From: CAYSUS01 sp964434165
GTDB lineage: Bacteria > Planctomycetota > Planctomycetia > Pirellulales > Thermoguttaceae
DNA length: 64,000 bases
Assembly: GCA_964434165.1 (NCBI GenBank)
Contig: CAYSUS010000006.1
Span: forward strand, 65,672 to 129,671
Direction of reading: 5' to 3'
Shown: in pieces, positions 19,203-27,138 of the stretch
How the letters are laid out: every line of letters begins with the position of its first letter
Numbering within the stretch: the stretch's first letter is position 1
Notes under the pieces: model-generated
What the model was told of the DNA's origin: nothing
Seen by the model: only the letters and a program-made list of their open reading frames with translations
Database searches by the model: none
Program-made: the position numbers and the translations under genes

Positions 19203-19218
19203 TGTCACCATTGTGACA
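19203..19218. promoter_or_regulatory. Candidate operator palindrome TGTCAC-N4-GTGACA
   Basis: A perfect 6-4-6 inverted repeat in the divergent intergenic region (19145-19521) between the M16 peptidase and the GAF-PAS-PilZ gene, 59 bp from the peptidase start. The size and symmetry fit a dimeric repressor site, but no cognate regulator is identified. Nothing else recognisable was seen in this gap. Confidence 0.3.
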
Positions 19219-19521
19219 CATCCCCGGAGATCGGGGTAGGTCGCTCCGGGATCCCTGCCAGGTCCCAACGGGGCCGGGCTCTTCCCAGCGGGGGCCGTGT
19301 CGGCCTGGGATGCAGAGGCGGCCGGAGGGATTCAACGAGGTGTTGCGGCATTCCACGTCGGGGGGCACACCGCGCAGGCCGCAGCGCCGCGTTAACTCGT
19401 GCAAGCCGCACCGGCGCCCGATCCGCGGCCAGTGGCCCGGTTTGGCGGAGGTCGCACCGCGACCTATGGTTACAGTGCCTGCCTCTGACGTGCGCCCGCC
19501 TTGCCCCGGAACGGATACGCG

Positions 19522-20967
19522 ATGACTTCTCCCCAGAACGCAAGTTCGCACGAGGCCAGCTTGCAGTCCGTGCTGGCCGGCCTGGACCTCAAGCCCGAGG
19601 AGCTGGACGACCGCGCGCGCCAGCAGGCGGCCGTGCTGGCGTTCGGGCGTCGCAGCAGCGTGCAGCCTCCGGTGGGCGTGCTCATGGAGGACGCCGCTTC
19701 GATGATCGCCGAGGTCGTGGGCACGGACCGGATCGGGGTGGGCGAGGTGATCCGCGGCGGCACGGCCATCCAGATGAAGGTAGCCCGAATCGACCAACGG
19801 GGCCAGCTCGTCAAGGCGGTGATGCAGGAGTATCCGCTCGACCCGGCCGTTTCGATGGCCGGCTTCGCTTTGAGCGCGGCCACGCCGGTCAGCGCGCTCG
19901 ACCTGGTGGCGGAGCAGCGTTTCACCGATCTCTTCCTGCGCAAGCAGGAGGTCACCAGCGCGCTGACCCTGCCGCTGCACTTCAACGGTCGGCCCTTCGG
20001 CGTGCTGGGGATCTACGCGGACGAGGAGCGCCGCTTCTCGCTCGACGACGTCCAGTTCGCCGAGACGATCGCCCACCTGCTCACCTCGTCGCTGGCCCGC
20101 ATCAAGGCCGAGGAGGAGCTGACCCAGCAGCGCAGCTTCGCCACGGCCATCCTCGAGATGGTCGATACGCTGGTGCTCACGCTCGACGCCGAAGGCCGCG
20201 TGGAAGGGATGAACCGGGCAACCCAGGAGGTGACCGGCTTCGACGTCAAAGAGATCCGCAGCCGGCCCTTCTGGAGCGTCTTCGTCGTTCCCGAGGAACT
20301 GGAGCTGATCCGCGGCATCTTCCGCAGCGCGCGCACGGAGAAGGCTCCCTGCGAGTTCGAGGGCTACCTGATGGCCAAGGACGGGCGCAAGCGCCGCGTC
20401 TCCTGGTCGATGAAGATGATGAGCGACGGCAAGGTCCAGTCGATCATCCTCAGCGGCGTGGATCAGACCGAGAAGCTCGAGATGCAGTCCGAGCTCCGCC
20501 AGGTCCGCAGCATCGCCGAGAAGGCCACGAAGGCCCTCAAGGAGCTGTGCTCGATGACCGAGGCGAAGGGCGTCGGCATGCCGCCCACCGGGGTGCCGCC
20601 GCTGCCGGAATCGGGCGCCCGCGAGGACTTGCCGTTCCAGCCCCTCGGCGGCAAGGCCGCCCACGAGCAGCGACAGTCCGTGCGCCGCAGCTACCAGTAC
20701 TCGCAAAGGGTCGCGCCCATGTACGGGGCGCGCCCGCCTTCTCGCGACGAGTTCTTCGAGGTCCAGTGCAACGACATCTCGGCGGGCGGGCTCTCCTTCT
20801 TCCTCGACAGGGCGCCGGCCTTCGACAAGCTGATCGTGGCGCTGGGCAAGGAACCGGCCCTGACCTTCTTCACCGCCGAGGTCGTGCGCGTGGCCAGCGT
20901 CCAGCGCGACGGTCCCAAGGTCTATTTGGTCGGTTGCCGCTTCACGGGCAGGGCGCAGATCGCCTGA
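19522..20967 (+). CDS. GAF-PAS-PilZ cytosolic regulator
   Basis: A 481-aa multidomain signalling protein without membrane segments. The N-terminal part (about 40-200) reads as a GAF domain, e.g. FLRKQEVTSALTLPLHFNG and PFGVLGIYADEERRF. A PAS domain follows (about 205-320), with LDAEGRVEGMNRATQEVTGF and the PAC-like YLMAKDGRKRRVSWSMKM. A short coiled segment leads to a C-terminal PilZ-like domain (about 375-481). It has an Arg-rich lead (SVRRSYQYSQR) and CNDISAGGLSFF, which is the D-x-S-x-x-G half of the c-di-GMP site. No kinase, GGDEF or EAL output is present. It probably combines a small-molecule or redox input with c-di-GMP binding. The start is ATG 19522, preferred over the TTG 21 bases upstream. 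Confidence 0.82.
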   Translation: MTSPQNASSHEASLQSVLAGLDLKPEELDDRARQQAAVLAFGRRSSVQPPVGVLMEDAASMIAEVVGTDRIGVGEVIRGGTAIQMKVARIDQRGQLVKAVMQEYPLDPAVSMAGFALSAATPVSALDLVAEQRFTDLFLRKQEVTSALTLPLHFNGRPFGVLGIYADEERRFSLDDVQFAETIAHLLTSSLARIKAEEELTQQRSFATAILEMVDTLVLTLDAEGRVEGMNRATQEVTGFDVKEIRSRPFWSVFVVPEELELIRGIFRSARTEKAPCEFEGYLMAKDGRKRRVSWSMKMMSDGKVQSIILSGVDQTEKLEMQSELRQVRSIAEKATKALKELCSMTEAKGVGMPPTGVPPLPESGAREDLPFQPLGGKAAHEQRQSVRRSYQYSQRVAPMYGARPPSRDEFFEVQCNDISAGGLSFFLDRAPAFDKLIVALGKEPALTFFTAEVVRVASVQRDGPKVYLVGCRFTGRAQIA

Positions 20968-20998
20968 AAGACCTCCGAAGTCTCGCAGACTTCGAAAC
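20968..20998. repeat. Dispersed repeat family C, copy 1 (AGACTTCCGAAGTCT type)
   Basis: AGACCTCCGAAGTCT followed by GCAGACTTCGAAAC directly after a stop codon. Related copies are at 22747 and 57688. Short paired AGACTT/AAGTCT arms suggest a small RNA hairpin or mobile palindrome. Confidence 0.55.
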
Positions 20999-21258
20999 CC
21001 CGTGCTCTCCTCGCGGGCTCCCCCCTCAGCGTGAGCCGCGCGGCCGGCGAACGATTCGGCCGATTCGGTCGCCTCCTTCCGCTGCCGGCATCTCGCGCCC
21101 ACCTGCTTGAGCACCGCACGCGGGGTCGCTAGAATCACCGGTCATGGGGTGGAGTTGCCCGAGTCTCGCTACATCTTGTGCCGCAGCGTTGGGGCATCGG
21201 GACCGCGGGAGCGCCGCCCGGGGCTCGTGGTGTCTCGATTGCGAAAGGAGGGGTTCCG

Positions 21259-22611
21259 ATGAGCCGGAGCAAATGGTGGATCGCCTGTGCGGGCTGCTTG
21301 CTGGCAGCCGTCGCGCTGGCGCAACTGGGTTGCGGACCGGGAGAGAAGGACAAAAAGGGCGACAAGAAGGCGCCGATCAAATCCGAGGACAAGACCGAGA
21401 AGAAGACCGAGAAGAAGACCGAGAAGCCAGAGGAGAAGCCGGCCGACAAGCCGGCCGAGAAGCCTGAGGAGAAGCCTGAGGAGAAGCCTGAGGAGAAGCC
21501 TGAGGAGAAGCCGGCCGACAAGCCCGAAGAGAAGCCGGCCGACCAACCCGAGGACAAGCCCGCGGAGAAGCCGGAGGACATGCCGGCCGACCAGCCCGAA
21601 GAGAAGCCGGCCGACAAGCCGGGCGATGCCCCCGAGCTCAAGCCGGCCACCGGCGCCGCCGAGGGAACGCCGCTTGAGGTCAAGCCGCCGCTGGGTCTGC
21701 CCGCCGTGCCGATCCCCGACGACAACCCCATGACCGTCGAAAAGGTCGAGCTGGGCAAGATGCTCTACTTCGACAAGCGGGTGAGCAAGGACGGCACGCT
21801 CTCTTGCGCCACCTGCCACGACCCGCAGAAGGCCTGGGCCGAGCACACGGCCACCAGCACGGGCATCGGCGGTCAGGTCGGCGGGCGCAACTCGCCCACC
21901 GTGATCAACGCGGCCTACGCCCCGGCCCAGTTCTGGGACGGTCGGGCGGAGTCGCTGGAGGCCCAGGCCGTGGGCCCGGTCGGCAACCCGATCGAGATGG
22001 GGCACTCGATGGCGGCCGTGGTCGAGAGTTTCAACCAGATCCCCGAGTACAAGGAGCGGTTCCAGAAGGTCTTCGGCACCGACGTCACCGAGGACGGCTT
22101 TGCCAAGGCCGTCGCCGCGTTCGAGCGCACGGTGCTCAGCGGCAACTCGCCGTACGACAAGCACAAGGCAGGAGACGAGGCGGCCATGAGCGACGCGGCC
22201 AAGCGGGGCATGAAGATCTTCATGGACTCCGGTTGCGCCGACTGTCATACTCCGCCCGTGTTCAGCTCGTACATGTACATCAACGCCGGGGTGGGCATGG
22301 ACAAGGAGAAGCCCGACCTGGGCCGCTTCGACGTGACCAAGGACGAGGCCGACAAGGGCAAGTTCCGCGTCCCCGCGCTCCGCGAGGTGGCCAAAACCGC
22401 GCCCTATTTCCACGACGGCAGCGCCAAGACGCTGGAAGACGCCGTGGCCCTGATGGTCGCCGGCGGCAAGGACAACGAGAACCTCTCCGGGATGCTCAAG
22501 TCGATCCGCGACGTGGAGATCGACGAGGCGGGCCAGAAGGACCTCGTCGAGTTCCTCAAGGCCCTCTCGGGCGAGTATCCGATCGTCGAGCCGCCGAAGA
22601 TGTCGGAGTGA
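21259..22611 (+). CDS. Di-haem cytochrome c peroxidase family lipoprotein
   Basis: A 450-aa exported member of the MauG/CcpA di-haem peroxidase family, which reduces H2O2 with electrons from small cytochromes or modifies proteins oxidatively. The ATG at 21259 follows AAAGGAGG. The signal ends AQLGC, probably a lipoprotein site. Residues about 40-125 are a low-complexity K/P/E tether of repeated EKPEEKP and DKPAEKP units. The catalytic part has two CxxCH haem sites, CATCH (C183, C186, H187) and CADCH (C326, C329, H330), plus typical GGRNSPTVINAAY and FRVPALREVAKTAPYFHDG blocks. The charged tether is unusually long and would hold the enzyme away from the membrane. Function is assigned at family level; peroxidase versus MauG-like activity is not separable here. 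Confidence 0.93.
   Translation: MSRSKWWIACAGCLLAAVALAQLGCGPGEKDKKGDKKAPIKSEDKTEKKTEKKTEKPEEKPADKPAEKPEEKPEEKPEEKPEEKPADKPEEKPADQPEDKPAEKPEDMPADQPEEKPADKPGDAPELKPATGAAEGTPLEVKPPLGLPAVPIPDDNPMTVEKVELGKMLYFDKRVSKDGTLSCATCHDPQKAWAEHTATSTGIGGQVGGRNSPTVINAAYAPAQFWDGRAESLEAQAVGPVGNPIEMGHSMAAVVESFNQIPEYKERFQKVFGTDVTEDGFAKAVAAFERTVLSGNSPYDKHKAGDEAAMSDAAKRGMKIFMDSGCADCHTPPVFSSYMYINAGVGMDKEKPDLGRFDVTKDEADKGKFRVPALREVAKTAPYFHDGSAKTLEDAVALMVAGGKDNENLSGMLKSIRDVEIDEAGQKDLVEFLKALSGEYPIVEPPKMSE
21400..21560 (+). repeat. Tandem repeat coding for the K/P/E tether
   Basis: A 12-base unit (GAGAAGCCTGAG) and close variants (GAGAAGCCGGCC, GACAAGCCGGCC) are tandemly repeated within the cytochrome c peroxidase gene. 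The most regular part is about 21465-21510. The unit keeps the frame, so slippage would lengthen or shorten the protein tether in steps of four residues. Confidence 0.75.
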
Positions 22612-22619
22612 GTGGTGAG

Positions 22620-22695
22620 TACGTGAGTGGTGAGTACGTGACGCATTCGCACCTCCCCTCTCCCGCTGGCGGGAGAGGGGTCGGGGGTGAGGGCG
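22620..22695. repeat. Direct repeat plus perfect hairpin (CCCTCTCCC type)
   Basis: A GTGAGTGGTGAGTACGTGA unit is nearly duplicated at about 22612-22640. CCCCTCTCCCGC (22655-22666) then pairs perfectly with GCGGGAGAGGGG (22669-22680) across a 2-base loop, followed by GTCGGGGGTGAGGG. The last part is a dispersed-repeat sequence common in many high-GC bacteria (general knowledge). It may also act as a terminator for the peroxidase gene, although no T run follows. Confidence 0.65.
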
Positions 22696-22746
22696 GCGTA
22701 AGCAGGTGAGTGCGTTCGCGCCGCGTACTTCGTACAGCGCGCCAGG

Positions 22747-22783
22747 CGAGACTTCCGGAGTTCCAAAGACTTCGGAAGTCTGG
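22747..22783. repeat. Dispersed repeat family C, copy 2
   Basis: AGACTTCCG (22749-22757) and CGGAAGTCT (22773-22781) form a perfect 9-bp inverted repeat around a 15-base loop. It is about 90 bp upstream of the second Gfo/Idh/MocA gene. Confidence 0.65.
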
Positions 22784-22869
22784 CAATGAGGAACCCAGGG
22801 GGGAGGCGATCGACGCGAGTCGGTTGCTGTCCCCCTTTTCCATGCGCCGCCGACACCAGGAGCCCTGCC

Positions 22870-24207
22870 ATGAACCAACCCGGCCGGTCCGCAAGTCTCC
22901 CTCGCATTCGTCTCTCTCGGCGTCGGTTTCTCGCCGGGGCAGTCGCGGCCGTTGCCGCGCCGCGCGTCATCCCAGGATCGGCGCTGGGGGTGGACGATCG
23001 CCCGGCGCCCAGCTCGCGGATCGCGGTCGGCTGCATCGGGCTGGGGAACCGCGGCCCCACGCTCATGAAGGCCTTCCTGGGGCAGGCCGACGCTCAGGTG
23101 GTGGCTGCCTGCGACGTCAACCGCCGCCAGCTTGAGCCCGCGCGCCAGGCCGTGGACCGGCACTACGGCGACCGCGGCTGCGCGGCGTACAGCGACTTCC
23201 GCGACCTGTGCGCTCGGCCGGACATCGACGCGGTGTGCATCGCCTCGCCCGACCACTGGCACGTGCTCCAGTCGCTCGAGGCCGTGCGCCGCGGCAAGGA
23301 CATCTACACGGAGAAGGCGCTGGGTTTGAGCCTCGCCGAGGACCAGGCCCTGCGCGCGGCCTGCCACCGCTACGGCGCGGTGTTCCAGTGGGGCACACAG
23401 CAGCGGTCGAGCGAGAACTTCCGCTTCGGCTGCGAGCTAGTGCGCAACGGGCGGATCGGCAAGCTGCACACGATCGAGGTGGGCGTGCCGCACGATTTCG
23501 CCTTCCCTCACCAGCCGGTCCAGCCTGTGCCGGATTACCTCGACTACGACCTCTGGCTCGGCCCCGCGCCCTGGGCCCCGTACACCTACCACCGCTGCCG
23601 CCCGTGGAGCCGCAAGGAGAGCTACAGCATCTGGTACCACATTTCCGACTACTGCCTGGGCGGGATCGGCGGCTACTGGGGCATTCACCATTTGGACATC
23701 GCCCAGTGGGGGCACGGCACGGACCACACCGGCCCGGTCGAGGTCGAGGGCACGGCCGAGTTCCCCCTAAGGGGCCTGGCCGACTGCGCGGTCCGCTGGA
23801 ACGTGCGCCTCAGGTACGCCGACGGCGTGACCATGATCTACACCGACCGGGAGCAGAACAAGCAGGGCGTCGTGTTCCAGGGCACCGAGGGGTGGGTGTA
23901 CGTGCGCCGCGGCCACATCGACGCCGAGCCCAAGTCGCTGCTCGCCTCGAAGATCGGCCCGGACGAGGTCCACCTGCAGAAGAGCCCCGGCCACCAGCGC
24001 CAGTTCCTCGACTGCGTCAAGACGCGCGGGCCCACCGTCTCGGGCATCGATGTGGCCGTGCGGAGCGACACGATCGCGCATCTGGTGAACGTCTGCACGC
24101 GCCTGGGCCGCAAGATCCGCTGGGACCCCGCGGCCGAGCAGATCGTCGACGACCCAGACGCCGCGCGGATGCTCAGCCGAGCGATGCGCGAGCCGTGGAA
24201 GGTGTAG
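22870..24207 (+). CDS. Gfo/Idh/MocA family oxidoreductase, Tat-exported (second)
   Basis: A 445-aa NAD(P)-dependent oxidoreductase with a Tat signal (IRLSRRRFLAGAVAAVAAP). The ATG at 22870 follows CAGGAG at 7 bases. The Rossmann motif GCIGLGNRGP follows the signal. The usual EKPxG is altered to TEKALGLSL, keeping Lys but not Pro. GGIGGYWGIHHLDIAQW matches the conserved active-site helix of the planctomycete bacterial-GFO-IDH-MocA group, and PDYLDYDLWLGPAPWAPY the typical insert. Probable role is oxidation or epimerisation of a sugar in the periplasm; the substrate is unknown. It stands alone between repeats and a PEP-CTERM gene on the same strand. Confidence 0.9.
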   Translation: MNQPGRSASLPRIRLSRRRFLAGAVAAVAAPRVIPGSALGVDDRPAPSSRIAVGCIGLGNRGPTLMKAFLGQADAQVVAACDVNRRQLEPARQAVDRHYGDRGCAAYSDFRDLCARPDIDAVCIASPDHWHVLQSLEAVRRGKDIYTEKALGLSLAEDQALRAACHRYGAVFQWGTQQRSSENFRFGCELVRNGRIGKLHTIEVGVPHDFAFPHQPVQPVPDYLDYDLWLGPAPWAPYTYHRCRPWSRKESYSIWYHISDYCLGGIGGYWGIHHLDIAQWGHGTDHTGPVEVEGTAEFPLRGLADCAVRWNVRLRYADGVTMIYTDREQNKQGVVFQGTEGWVYVRRGHIDAEPKSLLASKIGPDEVHLQKSPGHQRQFLDCVKTRGPTVSGIDVAVRSDTIAHLVNVCTRLGRKIRWDPAAEQIVDDPDAARMLSRAMREPWKV

Positions 24208-24342
24208 CGGAAGGACGCCACGCGCCCCCCGGACTGCGAAGCCGCTTGCAATCCCCCGCGGCGCGAACATACTGGAGGCGGCGCGAAACGGCCTCGGTCT
24301 TTTGATCAGCGAGCCCCGAACCCCGAGCTATCTGGTGCCGCC

Positions 24343-25506
24343 ATGAACGAGCTCCGCCATCGTCTTGCCGCGTGCATTCTCTCGCTCGCCGTCTTCGCCG
24401 CACTGCCGGGCGGGGCCTGGGGAGCCGTCACCTCCTGGAGCGTCGACTCCGACGGGGACTGGGGCGACGCGGGAAGCTGGGACAACGGCGTGCCGGGGAA
24501 CGGGGATGACGCCGTTCTTGGCAGCGTGATTACCGCGCCCCGCGAGGTCTCGCTTTCCGGCAACCAGGGCTTCAAGACGATCGCGCTCAATTCGACGCAG
24601 TCCTACACGATCGTGACCGGCGGCCACGATCTCACGCACTACGGCGGCGGCGCGACGGACATCAGCAGCGTGACGGGCGGCGATCACGTCATCAACGGCA
24701 AGCTGCGGACCACCGCCAATGGCGGCTTCCGGCTCGAGGTTGCCGCCGGCTCCAGCCTTACCGTGCTCGGCGACTTCGAGGCGACCAGGAACTCCGGGCG
24801 CGGCATCCGCAGCTTGAGCGGCGGCGGGAGCTTCGTCGTCACAGGGCAGGCCTACACGTCCGGCTGGTTCGGAGCCAGCGTCAACGACAGTTCCCTCCTC
24901 GCCCTCGAGGGCGGCCTCCTCTACCGCAACAGCTACAACGCGCAGAACAACAAGACGCTGACGATCAACGACGGCAGCACGTTCCGGGCGGGCGGCACGC
25001 TGGGGAGCGACACGGACGTATTCGGCAGCCCGAATTTGGTCATCAAGGGGACCCTGGATCCCTTCGGCGACCTGACGCAGACCGACGGGAACCTCGACCT
25101 CTCGGGCGCCGATGCCCTCGACTTCACGCTCGGCGCGACGTCGGACCGCATCCTGTTCTCCTCGCGGGGTGCCGGGAGCGACGGCACCGACAGCCCCACG
25201 CTGACCGGCCCTTCGAGTCCAATCCCCCTCAACATCGAGGCGGGCATGGGTCTGACTGCCGGGTTCTACGACCTCATCGACTGGAGCGGCGCCACCTCTC
25301 CCACGGTCACCGGCCTGGAGCTGTCGGACTTCCTCCTCGACATGCCTGACGGCTGGGAGGGCGTTCTTCAGTTCGACGGCACGAGCACCAGACTCCAGCT
25401 TTCGCTCACCTCCACCGCGCAGCCGATCCCCGAGCCGTCGACCTTGGTTCTGGCGGCCTTGGGGTTTCTTGGGCTGGGCCTCCGCGTCGGGCGCGGCAAG
25501 CAGTGA
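24343..25506 (+). CDS. PEP-CTERM secreted protein
   Basis: A 387-aa exported protein with a signal peptide (AACILSLAVFAALPGGAWG) and a beta-rich, Gly/Ser/Asp-rich body. The opening WSVDSDGDWGDAGSWDNGVPG is a block typical of planctomycete PEP-CTERM proteins (non-contiguous key residues W, D, G, W, N, G, P). The tail IPEPSTLVLAALGFLGLGL then RVGRGKQ is a PEP-CTERM tag. No catalytic motif was seen. Likely a surface or extracellular-matrix structural protein needing an exosortase. The gene downstream is convergent and 27 bp away. Confidence 0.88.
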   Translation: MNELRHRLAACILSLAVFAALPGGAWGAVTSWSVDSDGDWGDAGSWDNGVPGNGDDAVLGSVITAPREVSLSGNQGFKTIALNSTQSYTIVTGGHDLTHYGGGATDISSVTGGDHVINGKLRTTANGGFRLEVAAGSSLTVLGDFEATRNSGRGIRSLSGGGSFVVTGQAYTSGWFGASVNDSSLLALEGGLLYRNSYNAQNNKTLTINDGSTFRAGGTLGSDTDVFGSPNLVIKGTLDPFGDLTQTDGNLDLSGADALDFTLGATSDRILFSSRGAGSDGTDSPTLTGPSSPIPLNIEAGMGLTAGFYDLIDWSGATSPTVTGLELSDFLLDMPDGWEGVLQFDGTSTRLQLSLTSTAQPIPEPSTLVLAALGFLGLGLRVGRGKQ

Positions 25507-25533
25507 GCGCGCCGAGGCAGGTCACGTCCCGCC

Positions 25534-26883
25534 CTACTCCGGAAAGCTCTTCTCCACCACCGCCGCGCCCACGGCGTCGCCGAAGACGTTGACCGCGGTG
25601 CGGAAGCGGTCGAGGAACCAGTCGACCGGCAGCACCAGGCCGATCAGGGCGACGGGCAGGCCTACCGCGTTGAGCACGATGACCATCGTGTAAAGACCCG
25701 CCTGCGGGATGCCGGCCGCGCCGATCGCCGCCAGCGTGGCGGTCAGGGCGATGGTGATCTGCTGGACCAGGGGCAGGTCCATGCCGATCGCCTGGGCGAT
25801 GAAGATCGCCGCGCAGGCCTCGTAGAGCGCGGTCCCGTCCATGTTGATCGTGGCCCCCAGCGGCACCACGAAGTCAACCGACCGCCGCGCGACGCCCGCG
25901 TTCTGCTCCGCGCACTCGATGGTCACGGGGATCGTGGCCGTGGAACTGGCCGTGGAGAACGCGGTGAGAATGGCCTGGCCCAGGTCGAGCATGTAGCGGT
26001 AGGGATTGCGCCGCGTCATGAGGAACAGGATCGCCGGCAGCGTGACAAAGGCGTGGAACCCCAGCCCCACGAGCACGGCGACCACGAACCAGGCGATCTG
26101 GCGCAGCACGATGGCGAAGTTGCCGTCCAACTGGGCCTGGCCGAACCGCGCGGCCACCAGGCAGAAGATGCCCAGCGGGGCTGCCTTCATCAGCAGCAGC
26201 ACGAACTTCAAGAGCAGCTCGTTGGCCGCCAGCACGAGCCGGTTGATCGGCTCGGCCGTCCCGCCCATCGTGGTCAGTAGCGCGGCGAAGAAGATGCTGA
26301 ACACGATCAGCGGCAGAAGATCGAACTCGGCCATCGAGCGGAAGAGGTTGTCGGTGAACAGCATGAGCACGAGCTTGCGGAGCACGTAGCCCATGCCGCG
26401 CGAGGCGGGCGCGCCGTCGTCCGGGCCGGTCTTCTCTTCGAGCTGCTGGATCTCGGCCTCGCCCCGCTCTTCGGCCTCGCGAATGATGCTCTCGTCGAGC
26501 CCGACGCCGGGGCGCACGGCGTTGACGATGACCATGCCGAGGATCACGGCCAGGACCGTGGTGGCCAAGTAGTAGAGCACGGTGCGCAGGCCCGGCCGTC
26601 CCAGCTTGCGGATGTCGCCCATGCCGAGGATGCCCGACATCACGCTGGTGATGACCAGCGGCAACACGACCATCTTCAACAGGCGGAGGAAGATCTCCCC
26701 GCCCAGGGCCAGCACGGCGATGGCCGGCTCGGTGCCGGCTTTGGGCAGAAACGGCACGCAGAGGGCCACGACGACCGCCGCCACGATGGCCCCGGCGATG
26801 GCCACGGTCTCGCGCATGCTGTGCTTGTGCTGATTGGCGTTGTCCGGCGGGGGTGGCGAAGCGTTAGCGGTTGGCTGGCTCAT
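25534..26883 (-). CDS. Dicarboxylate/amino acid:cation symporter (DAACS/SDF family)
   Basis: A 449-aa inner-membrane sodium- or proton-coupled carrier of the GltP/GltT/DctA family. Family hallmarks are STASSTATIPVT (re-entrant hairpin 1), ATINMDGTALYE (cation and substrate site in helix 7), AAIGAAGIPQAGL (hairpin 2) and VDWFLDRFRTAVNVFGDA (helix 8). The Asp and Arg of the last motif are in the positions that bind the amino and side-chain carboxyl groups in amino acid carriers; substrate choice is still uncertain. An extra Glu-rich segment (about 130-160, EAEERGEAEIQQLEEK) between helices 3 and 4 is a small insertion. Start is ATG 26883. Confidence 0.93.
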   Translation of the reverse strand: MSQPTANASPPPPDNANQHKHSMRETVAIAGAIVAAVVVALCVPFLPKAGTEPAIAVLALGGEIFLRLLKMVVLPLVITSVMSGILGMGDIRKLGRPGLRTVLYYLATTVLAVILGMVIVNAVRPGVGLDESIIREAEERGEAEIQQLEEKTGPDDGAPASRGMGYVLRKLVLMLFTDNLFRSMAEFDLLPLIVFSIFFAALLTTMGGTAEPINRLVLAANELLLKFVLLLMKAAPLGIFCLVAARFGQAQLDGNFAIVLRQIAWFVVAVLVGLGFHAFVTLPAILFLMTRRNPYRYMLDLGQAILTAFSTASSTATIPVTIECAEQNAGVARRSVDFVVPLGATINMDGTALYEACAAIFIAQAIGMDLPLVQQITIALTATLAAIGAAGIPQAGLYTMVIVLNAVGLPVALIGLVLPVDWFLDRFRTAVNVFGDAVGAAVVEKSFPE

Positions 26884-26920
26884 GCGGCGCGGCAGTCAAG
26901 TGAAGGGAACGGGGCGTGGC

Positions 26921-27048
26921 TCTGGTTCCCACTTCTTCTGGTTCCCACGCTCTGCGCGGGGGCCCGCTTCTGCCTGACGCTCTGCGTCGGATCGGGCGAC
27001 GCAGAGCGTCACTCTCCGTCCGTCCCCACGCGGGGCGCGGCAGCGAGG
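26921..27048. repeat. Dispersed repeat family A, copy 3
   Basis: Contains GGTTCCCACGCTCTGCGCGG, TGACGCTCTGCGTC, GACGCAGAGCGTCA and CCCCACGCGGGGCG. It has the same nested palindrome order as copy 1 and the unit is almost complete. It lies between the symporter gene (divergent side) and the 3' end of the SUMF1-domain gene. Confidence 0.8.
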
Positions 27049-27138
27049 GTCGATTCCCTCCGATGCGGTTTCCCATCGTACCCATAACCCAGTCGGCCGG
27101 ACAACCCGTCGAGCGCCGCGAGCCTCTCTCGGTCTGCC

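Noticed and set aside
19220..19500. tRNA or small RNA in the divergent gap
   Set aside because: No cloverleaf or T-loop sequence (GTTCRANNC) in the right context was found by eye.
19195..21138. 647-codon open frame on the minus strand opposite the GAF-PAS-PilZ gene
   Set aside because: Composition is that of an antisense shadow; the plus-strand domains are unmistakable.
21400..21560. Possible CRISPR-like tandem array
   Set aside because: Units are contiguous 12-mers without spacers and lie inside a coding frame.
21135..21758. Ser/Gly/Phe repeat protein on the minus strand
   Set aside because: It is the reverse of the K/P/E tether of the peroxidase gene; no ribosome site or signal.
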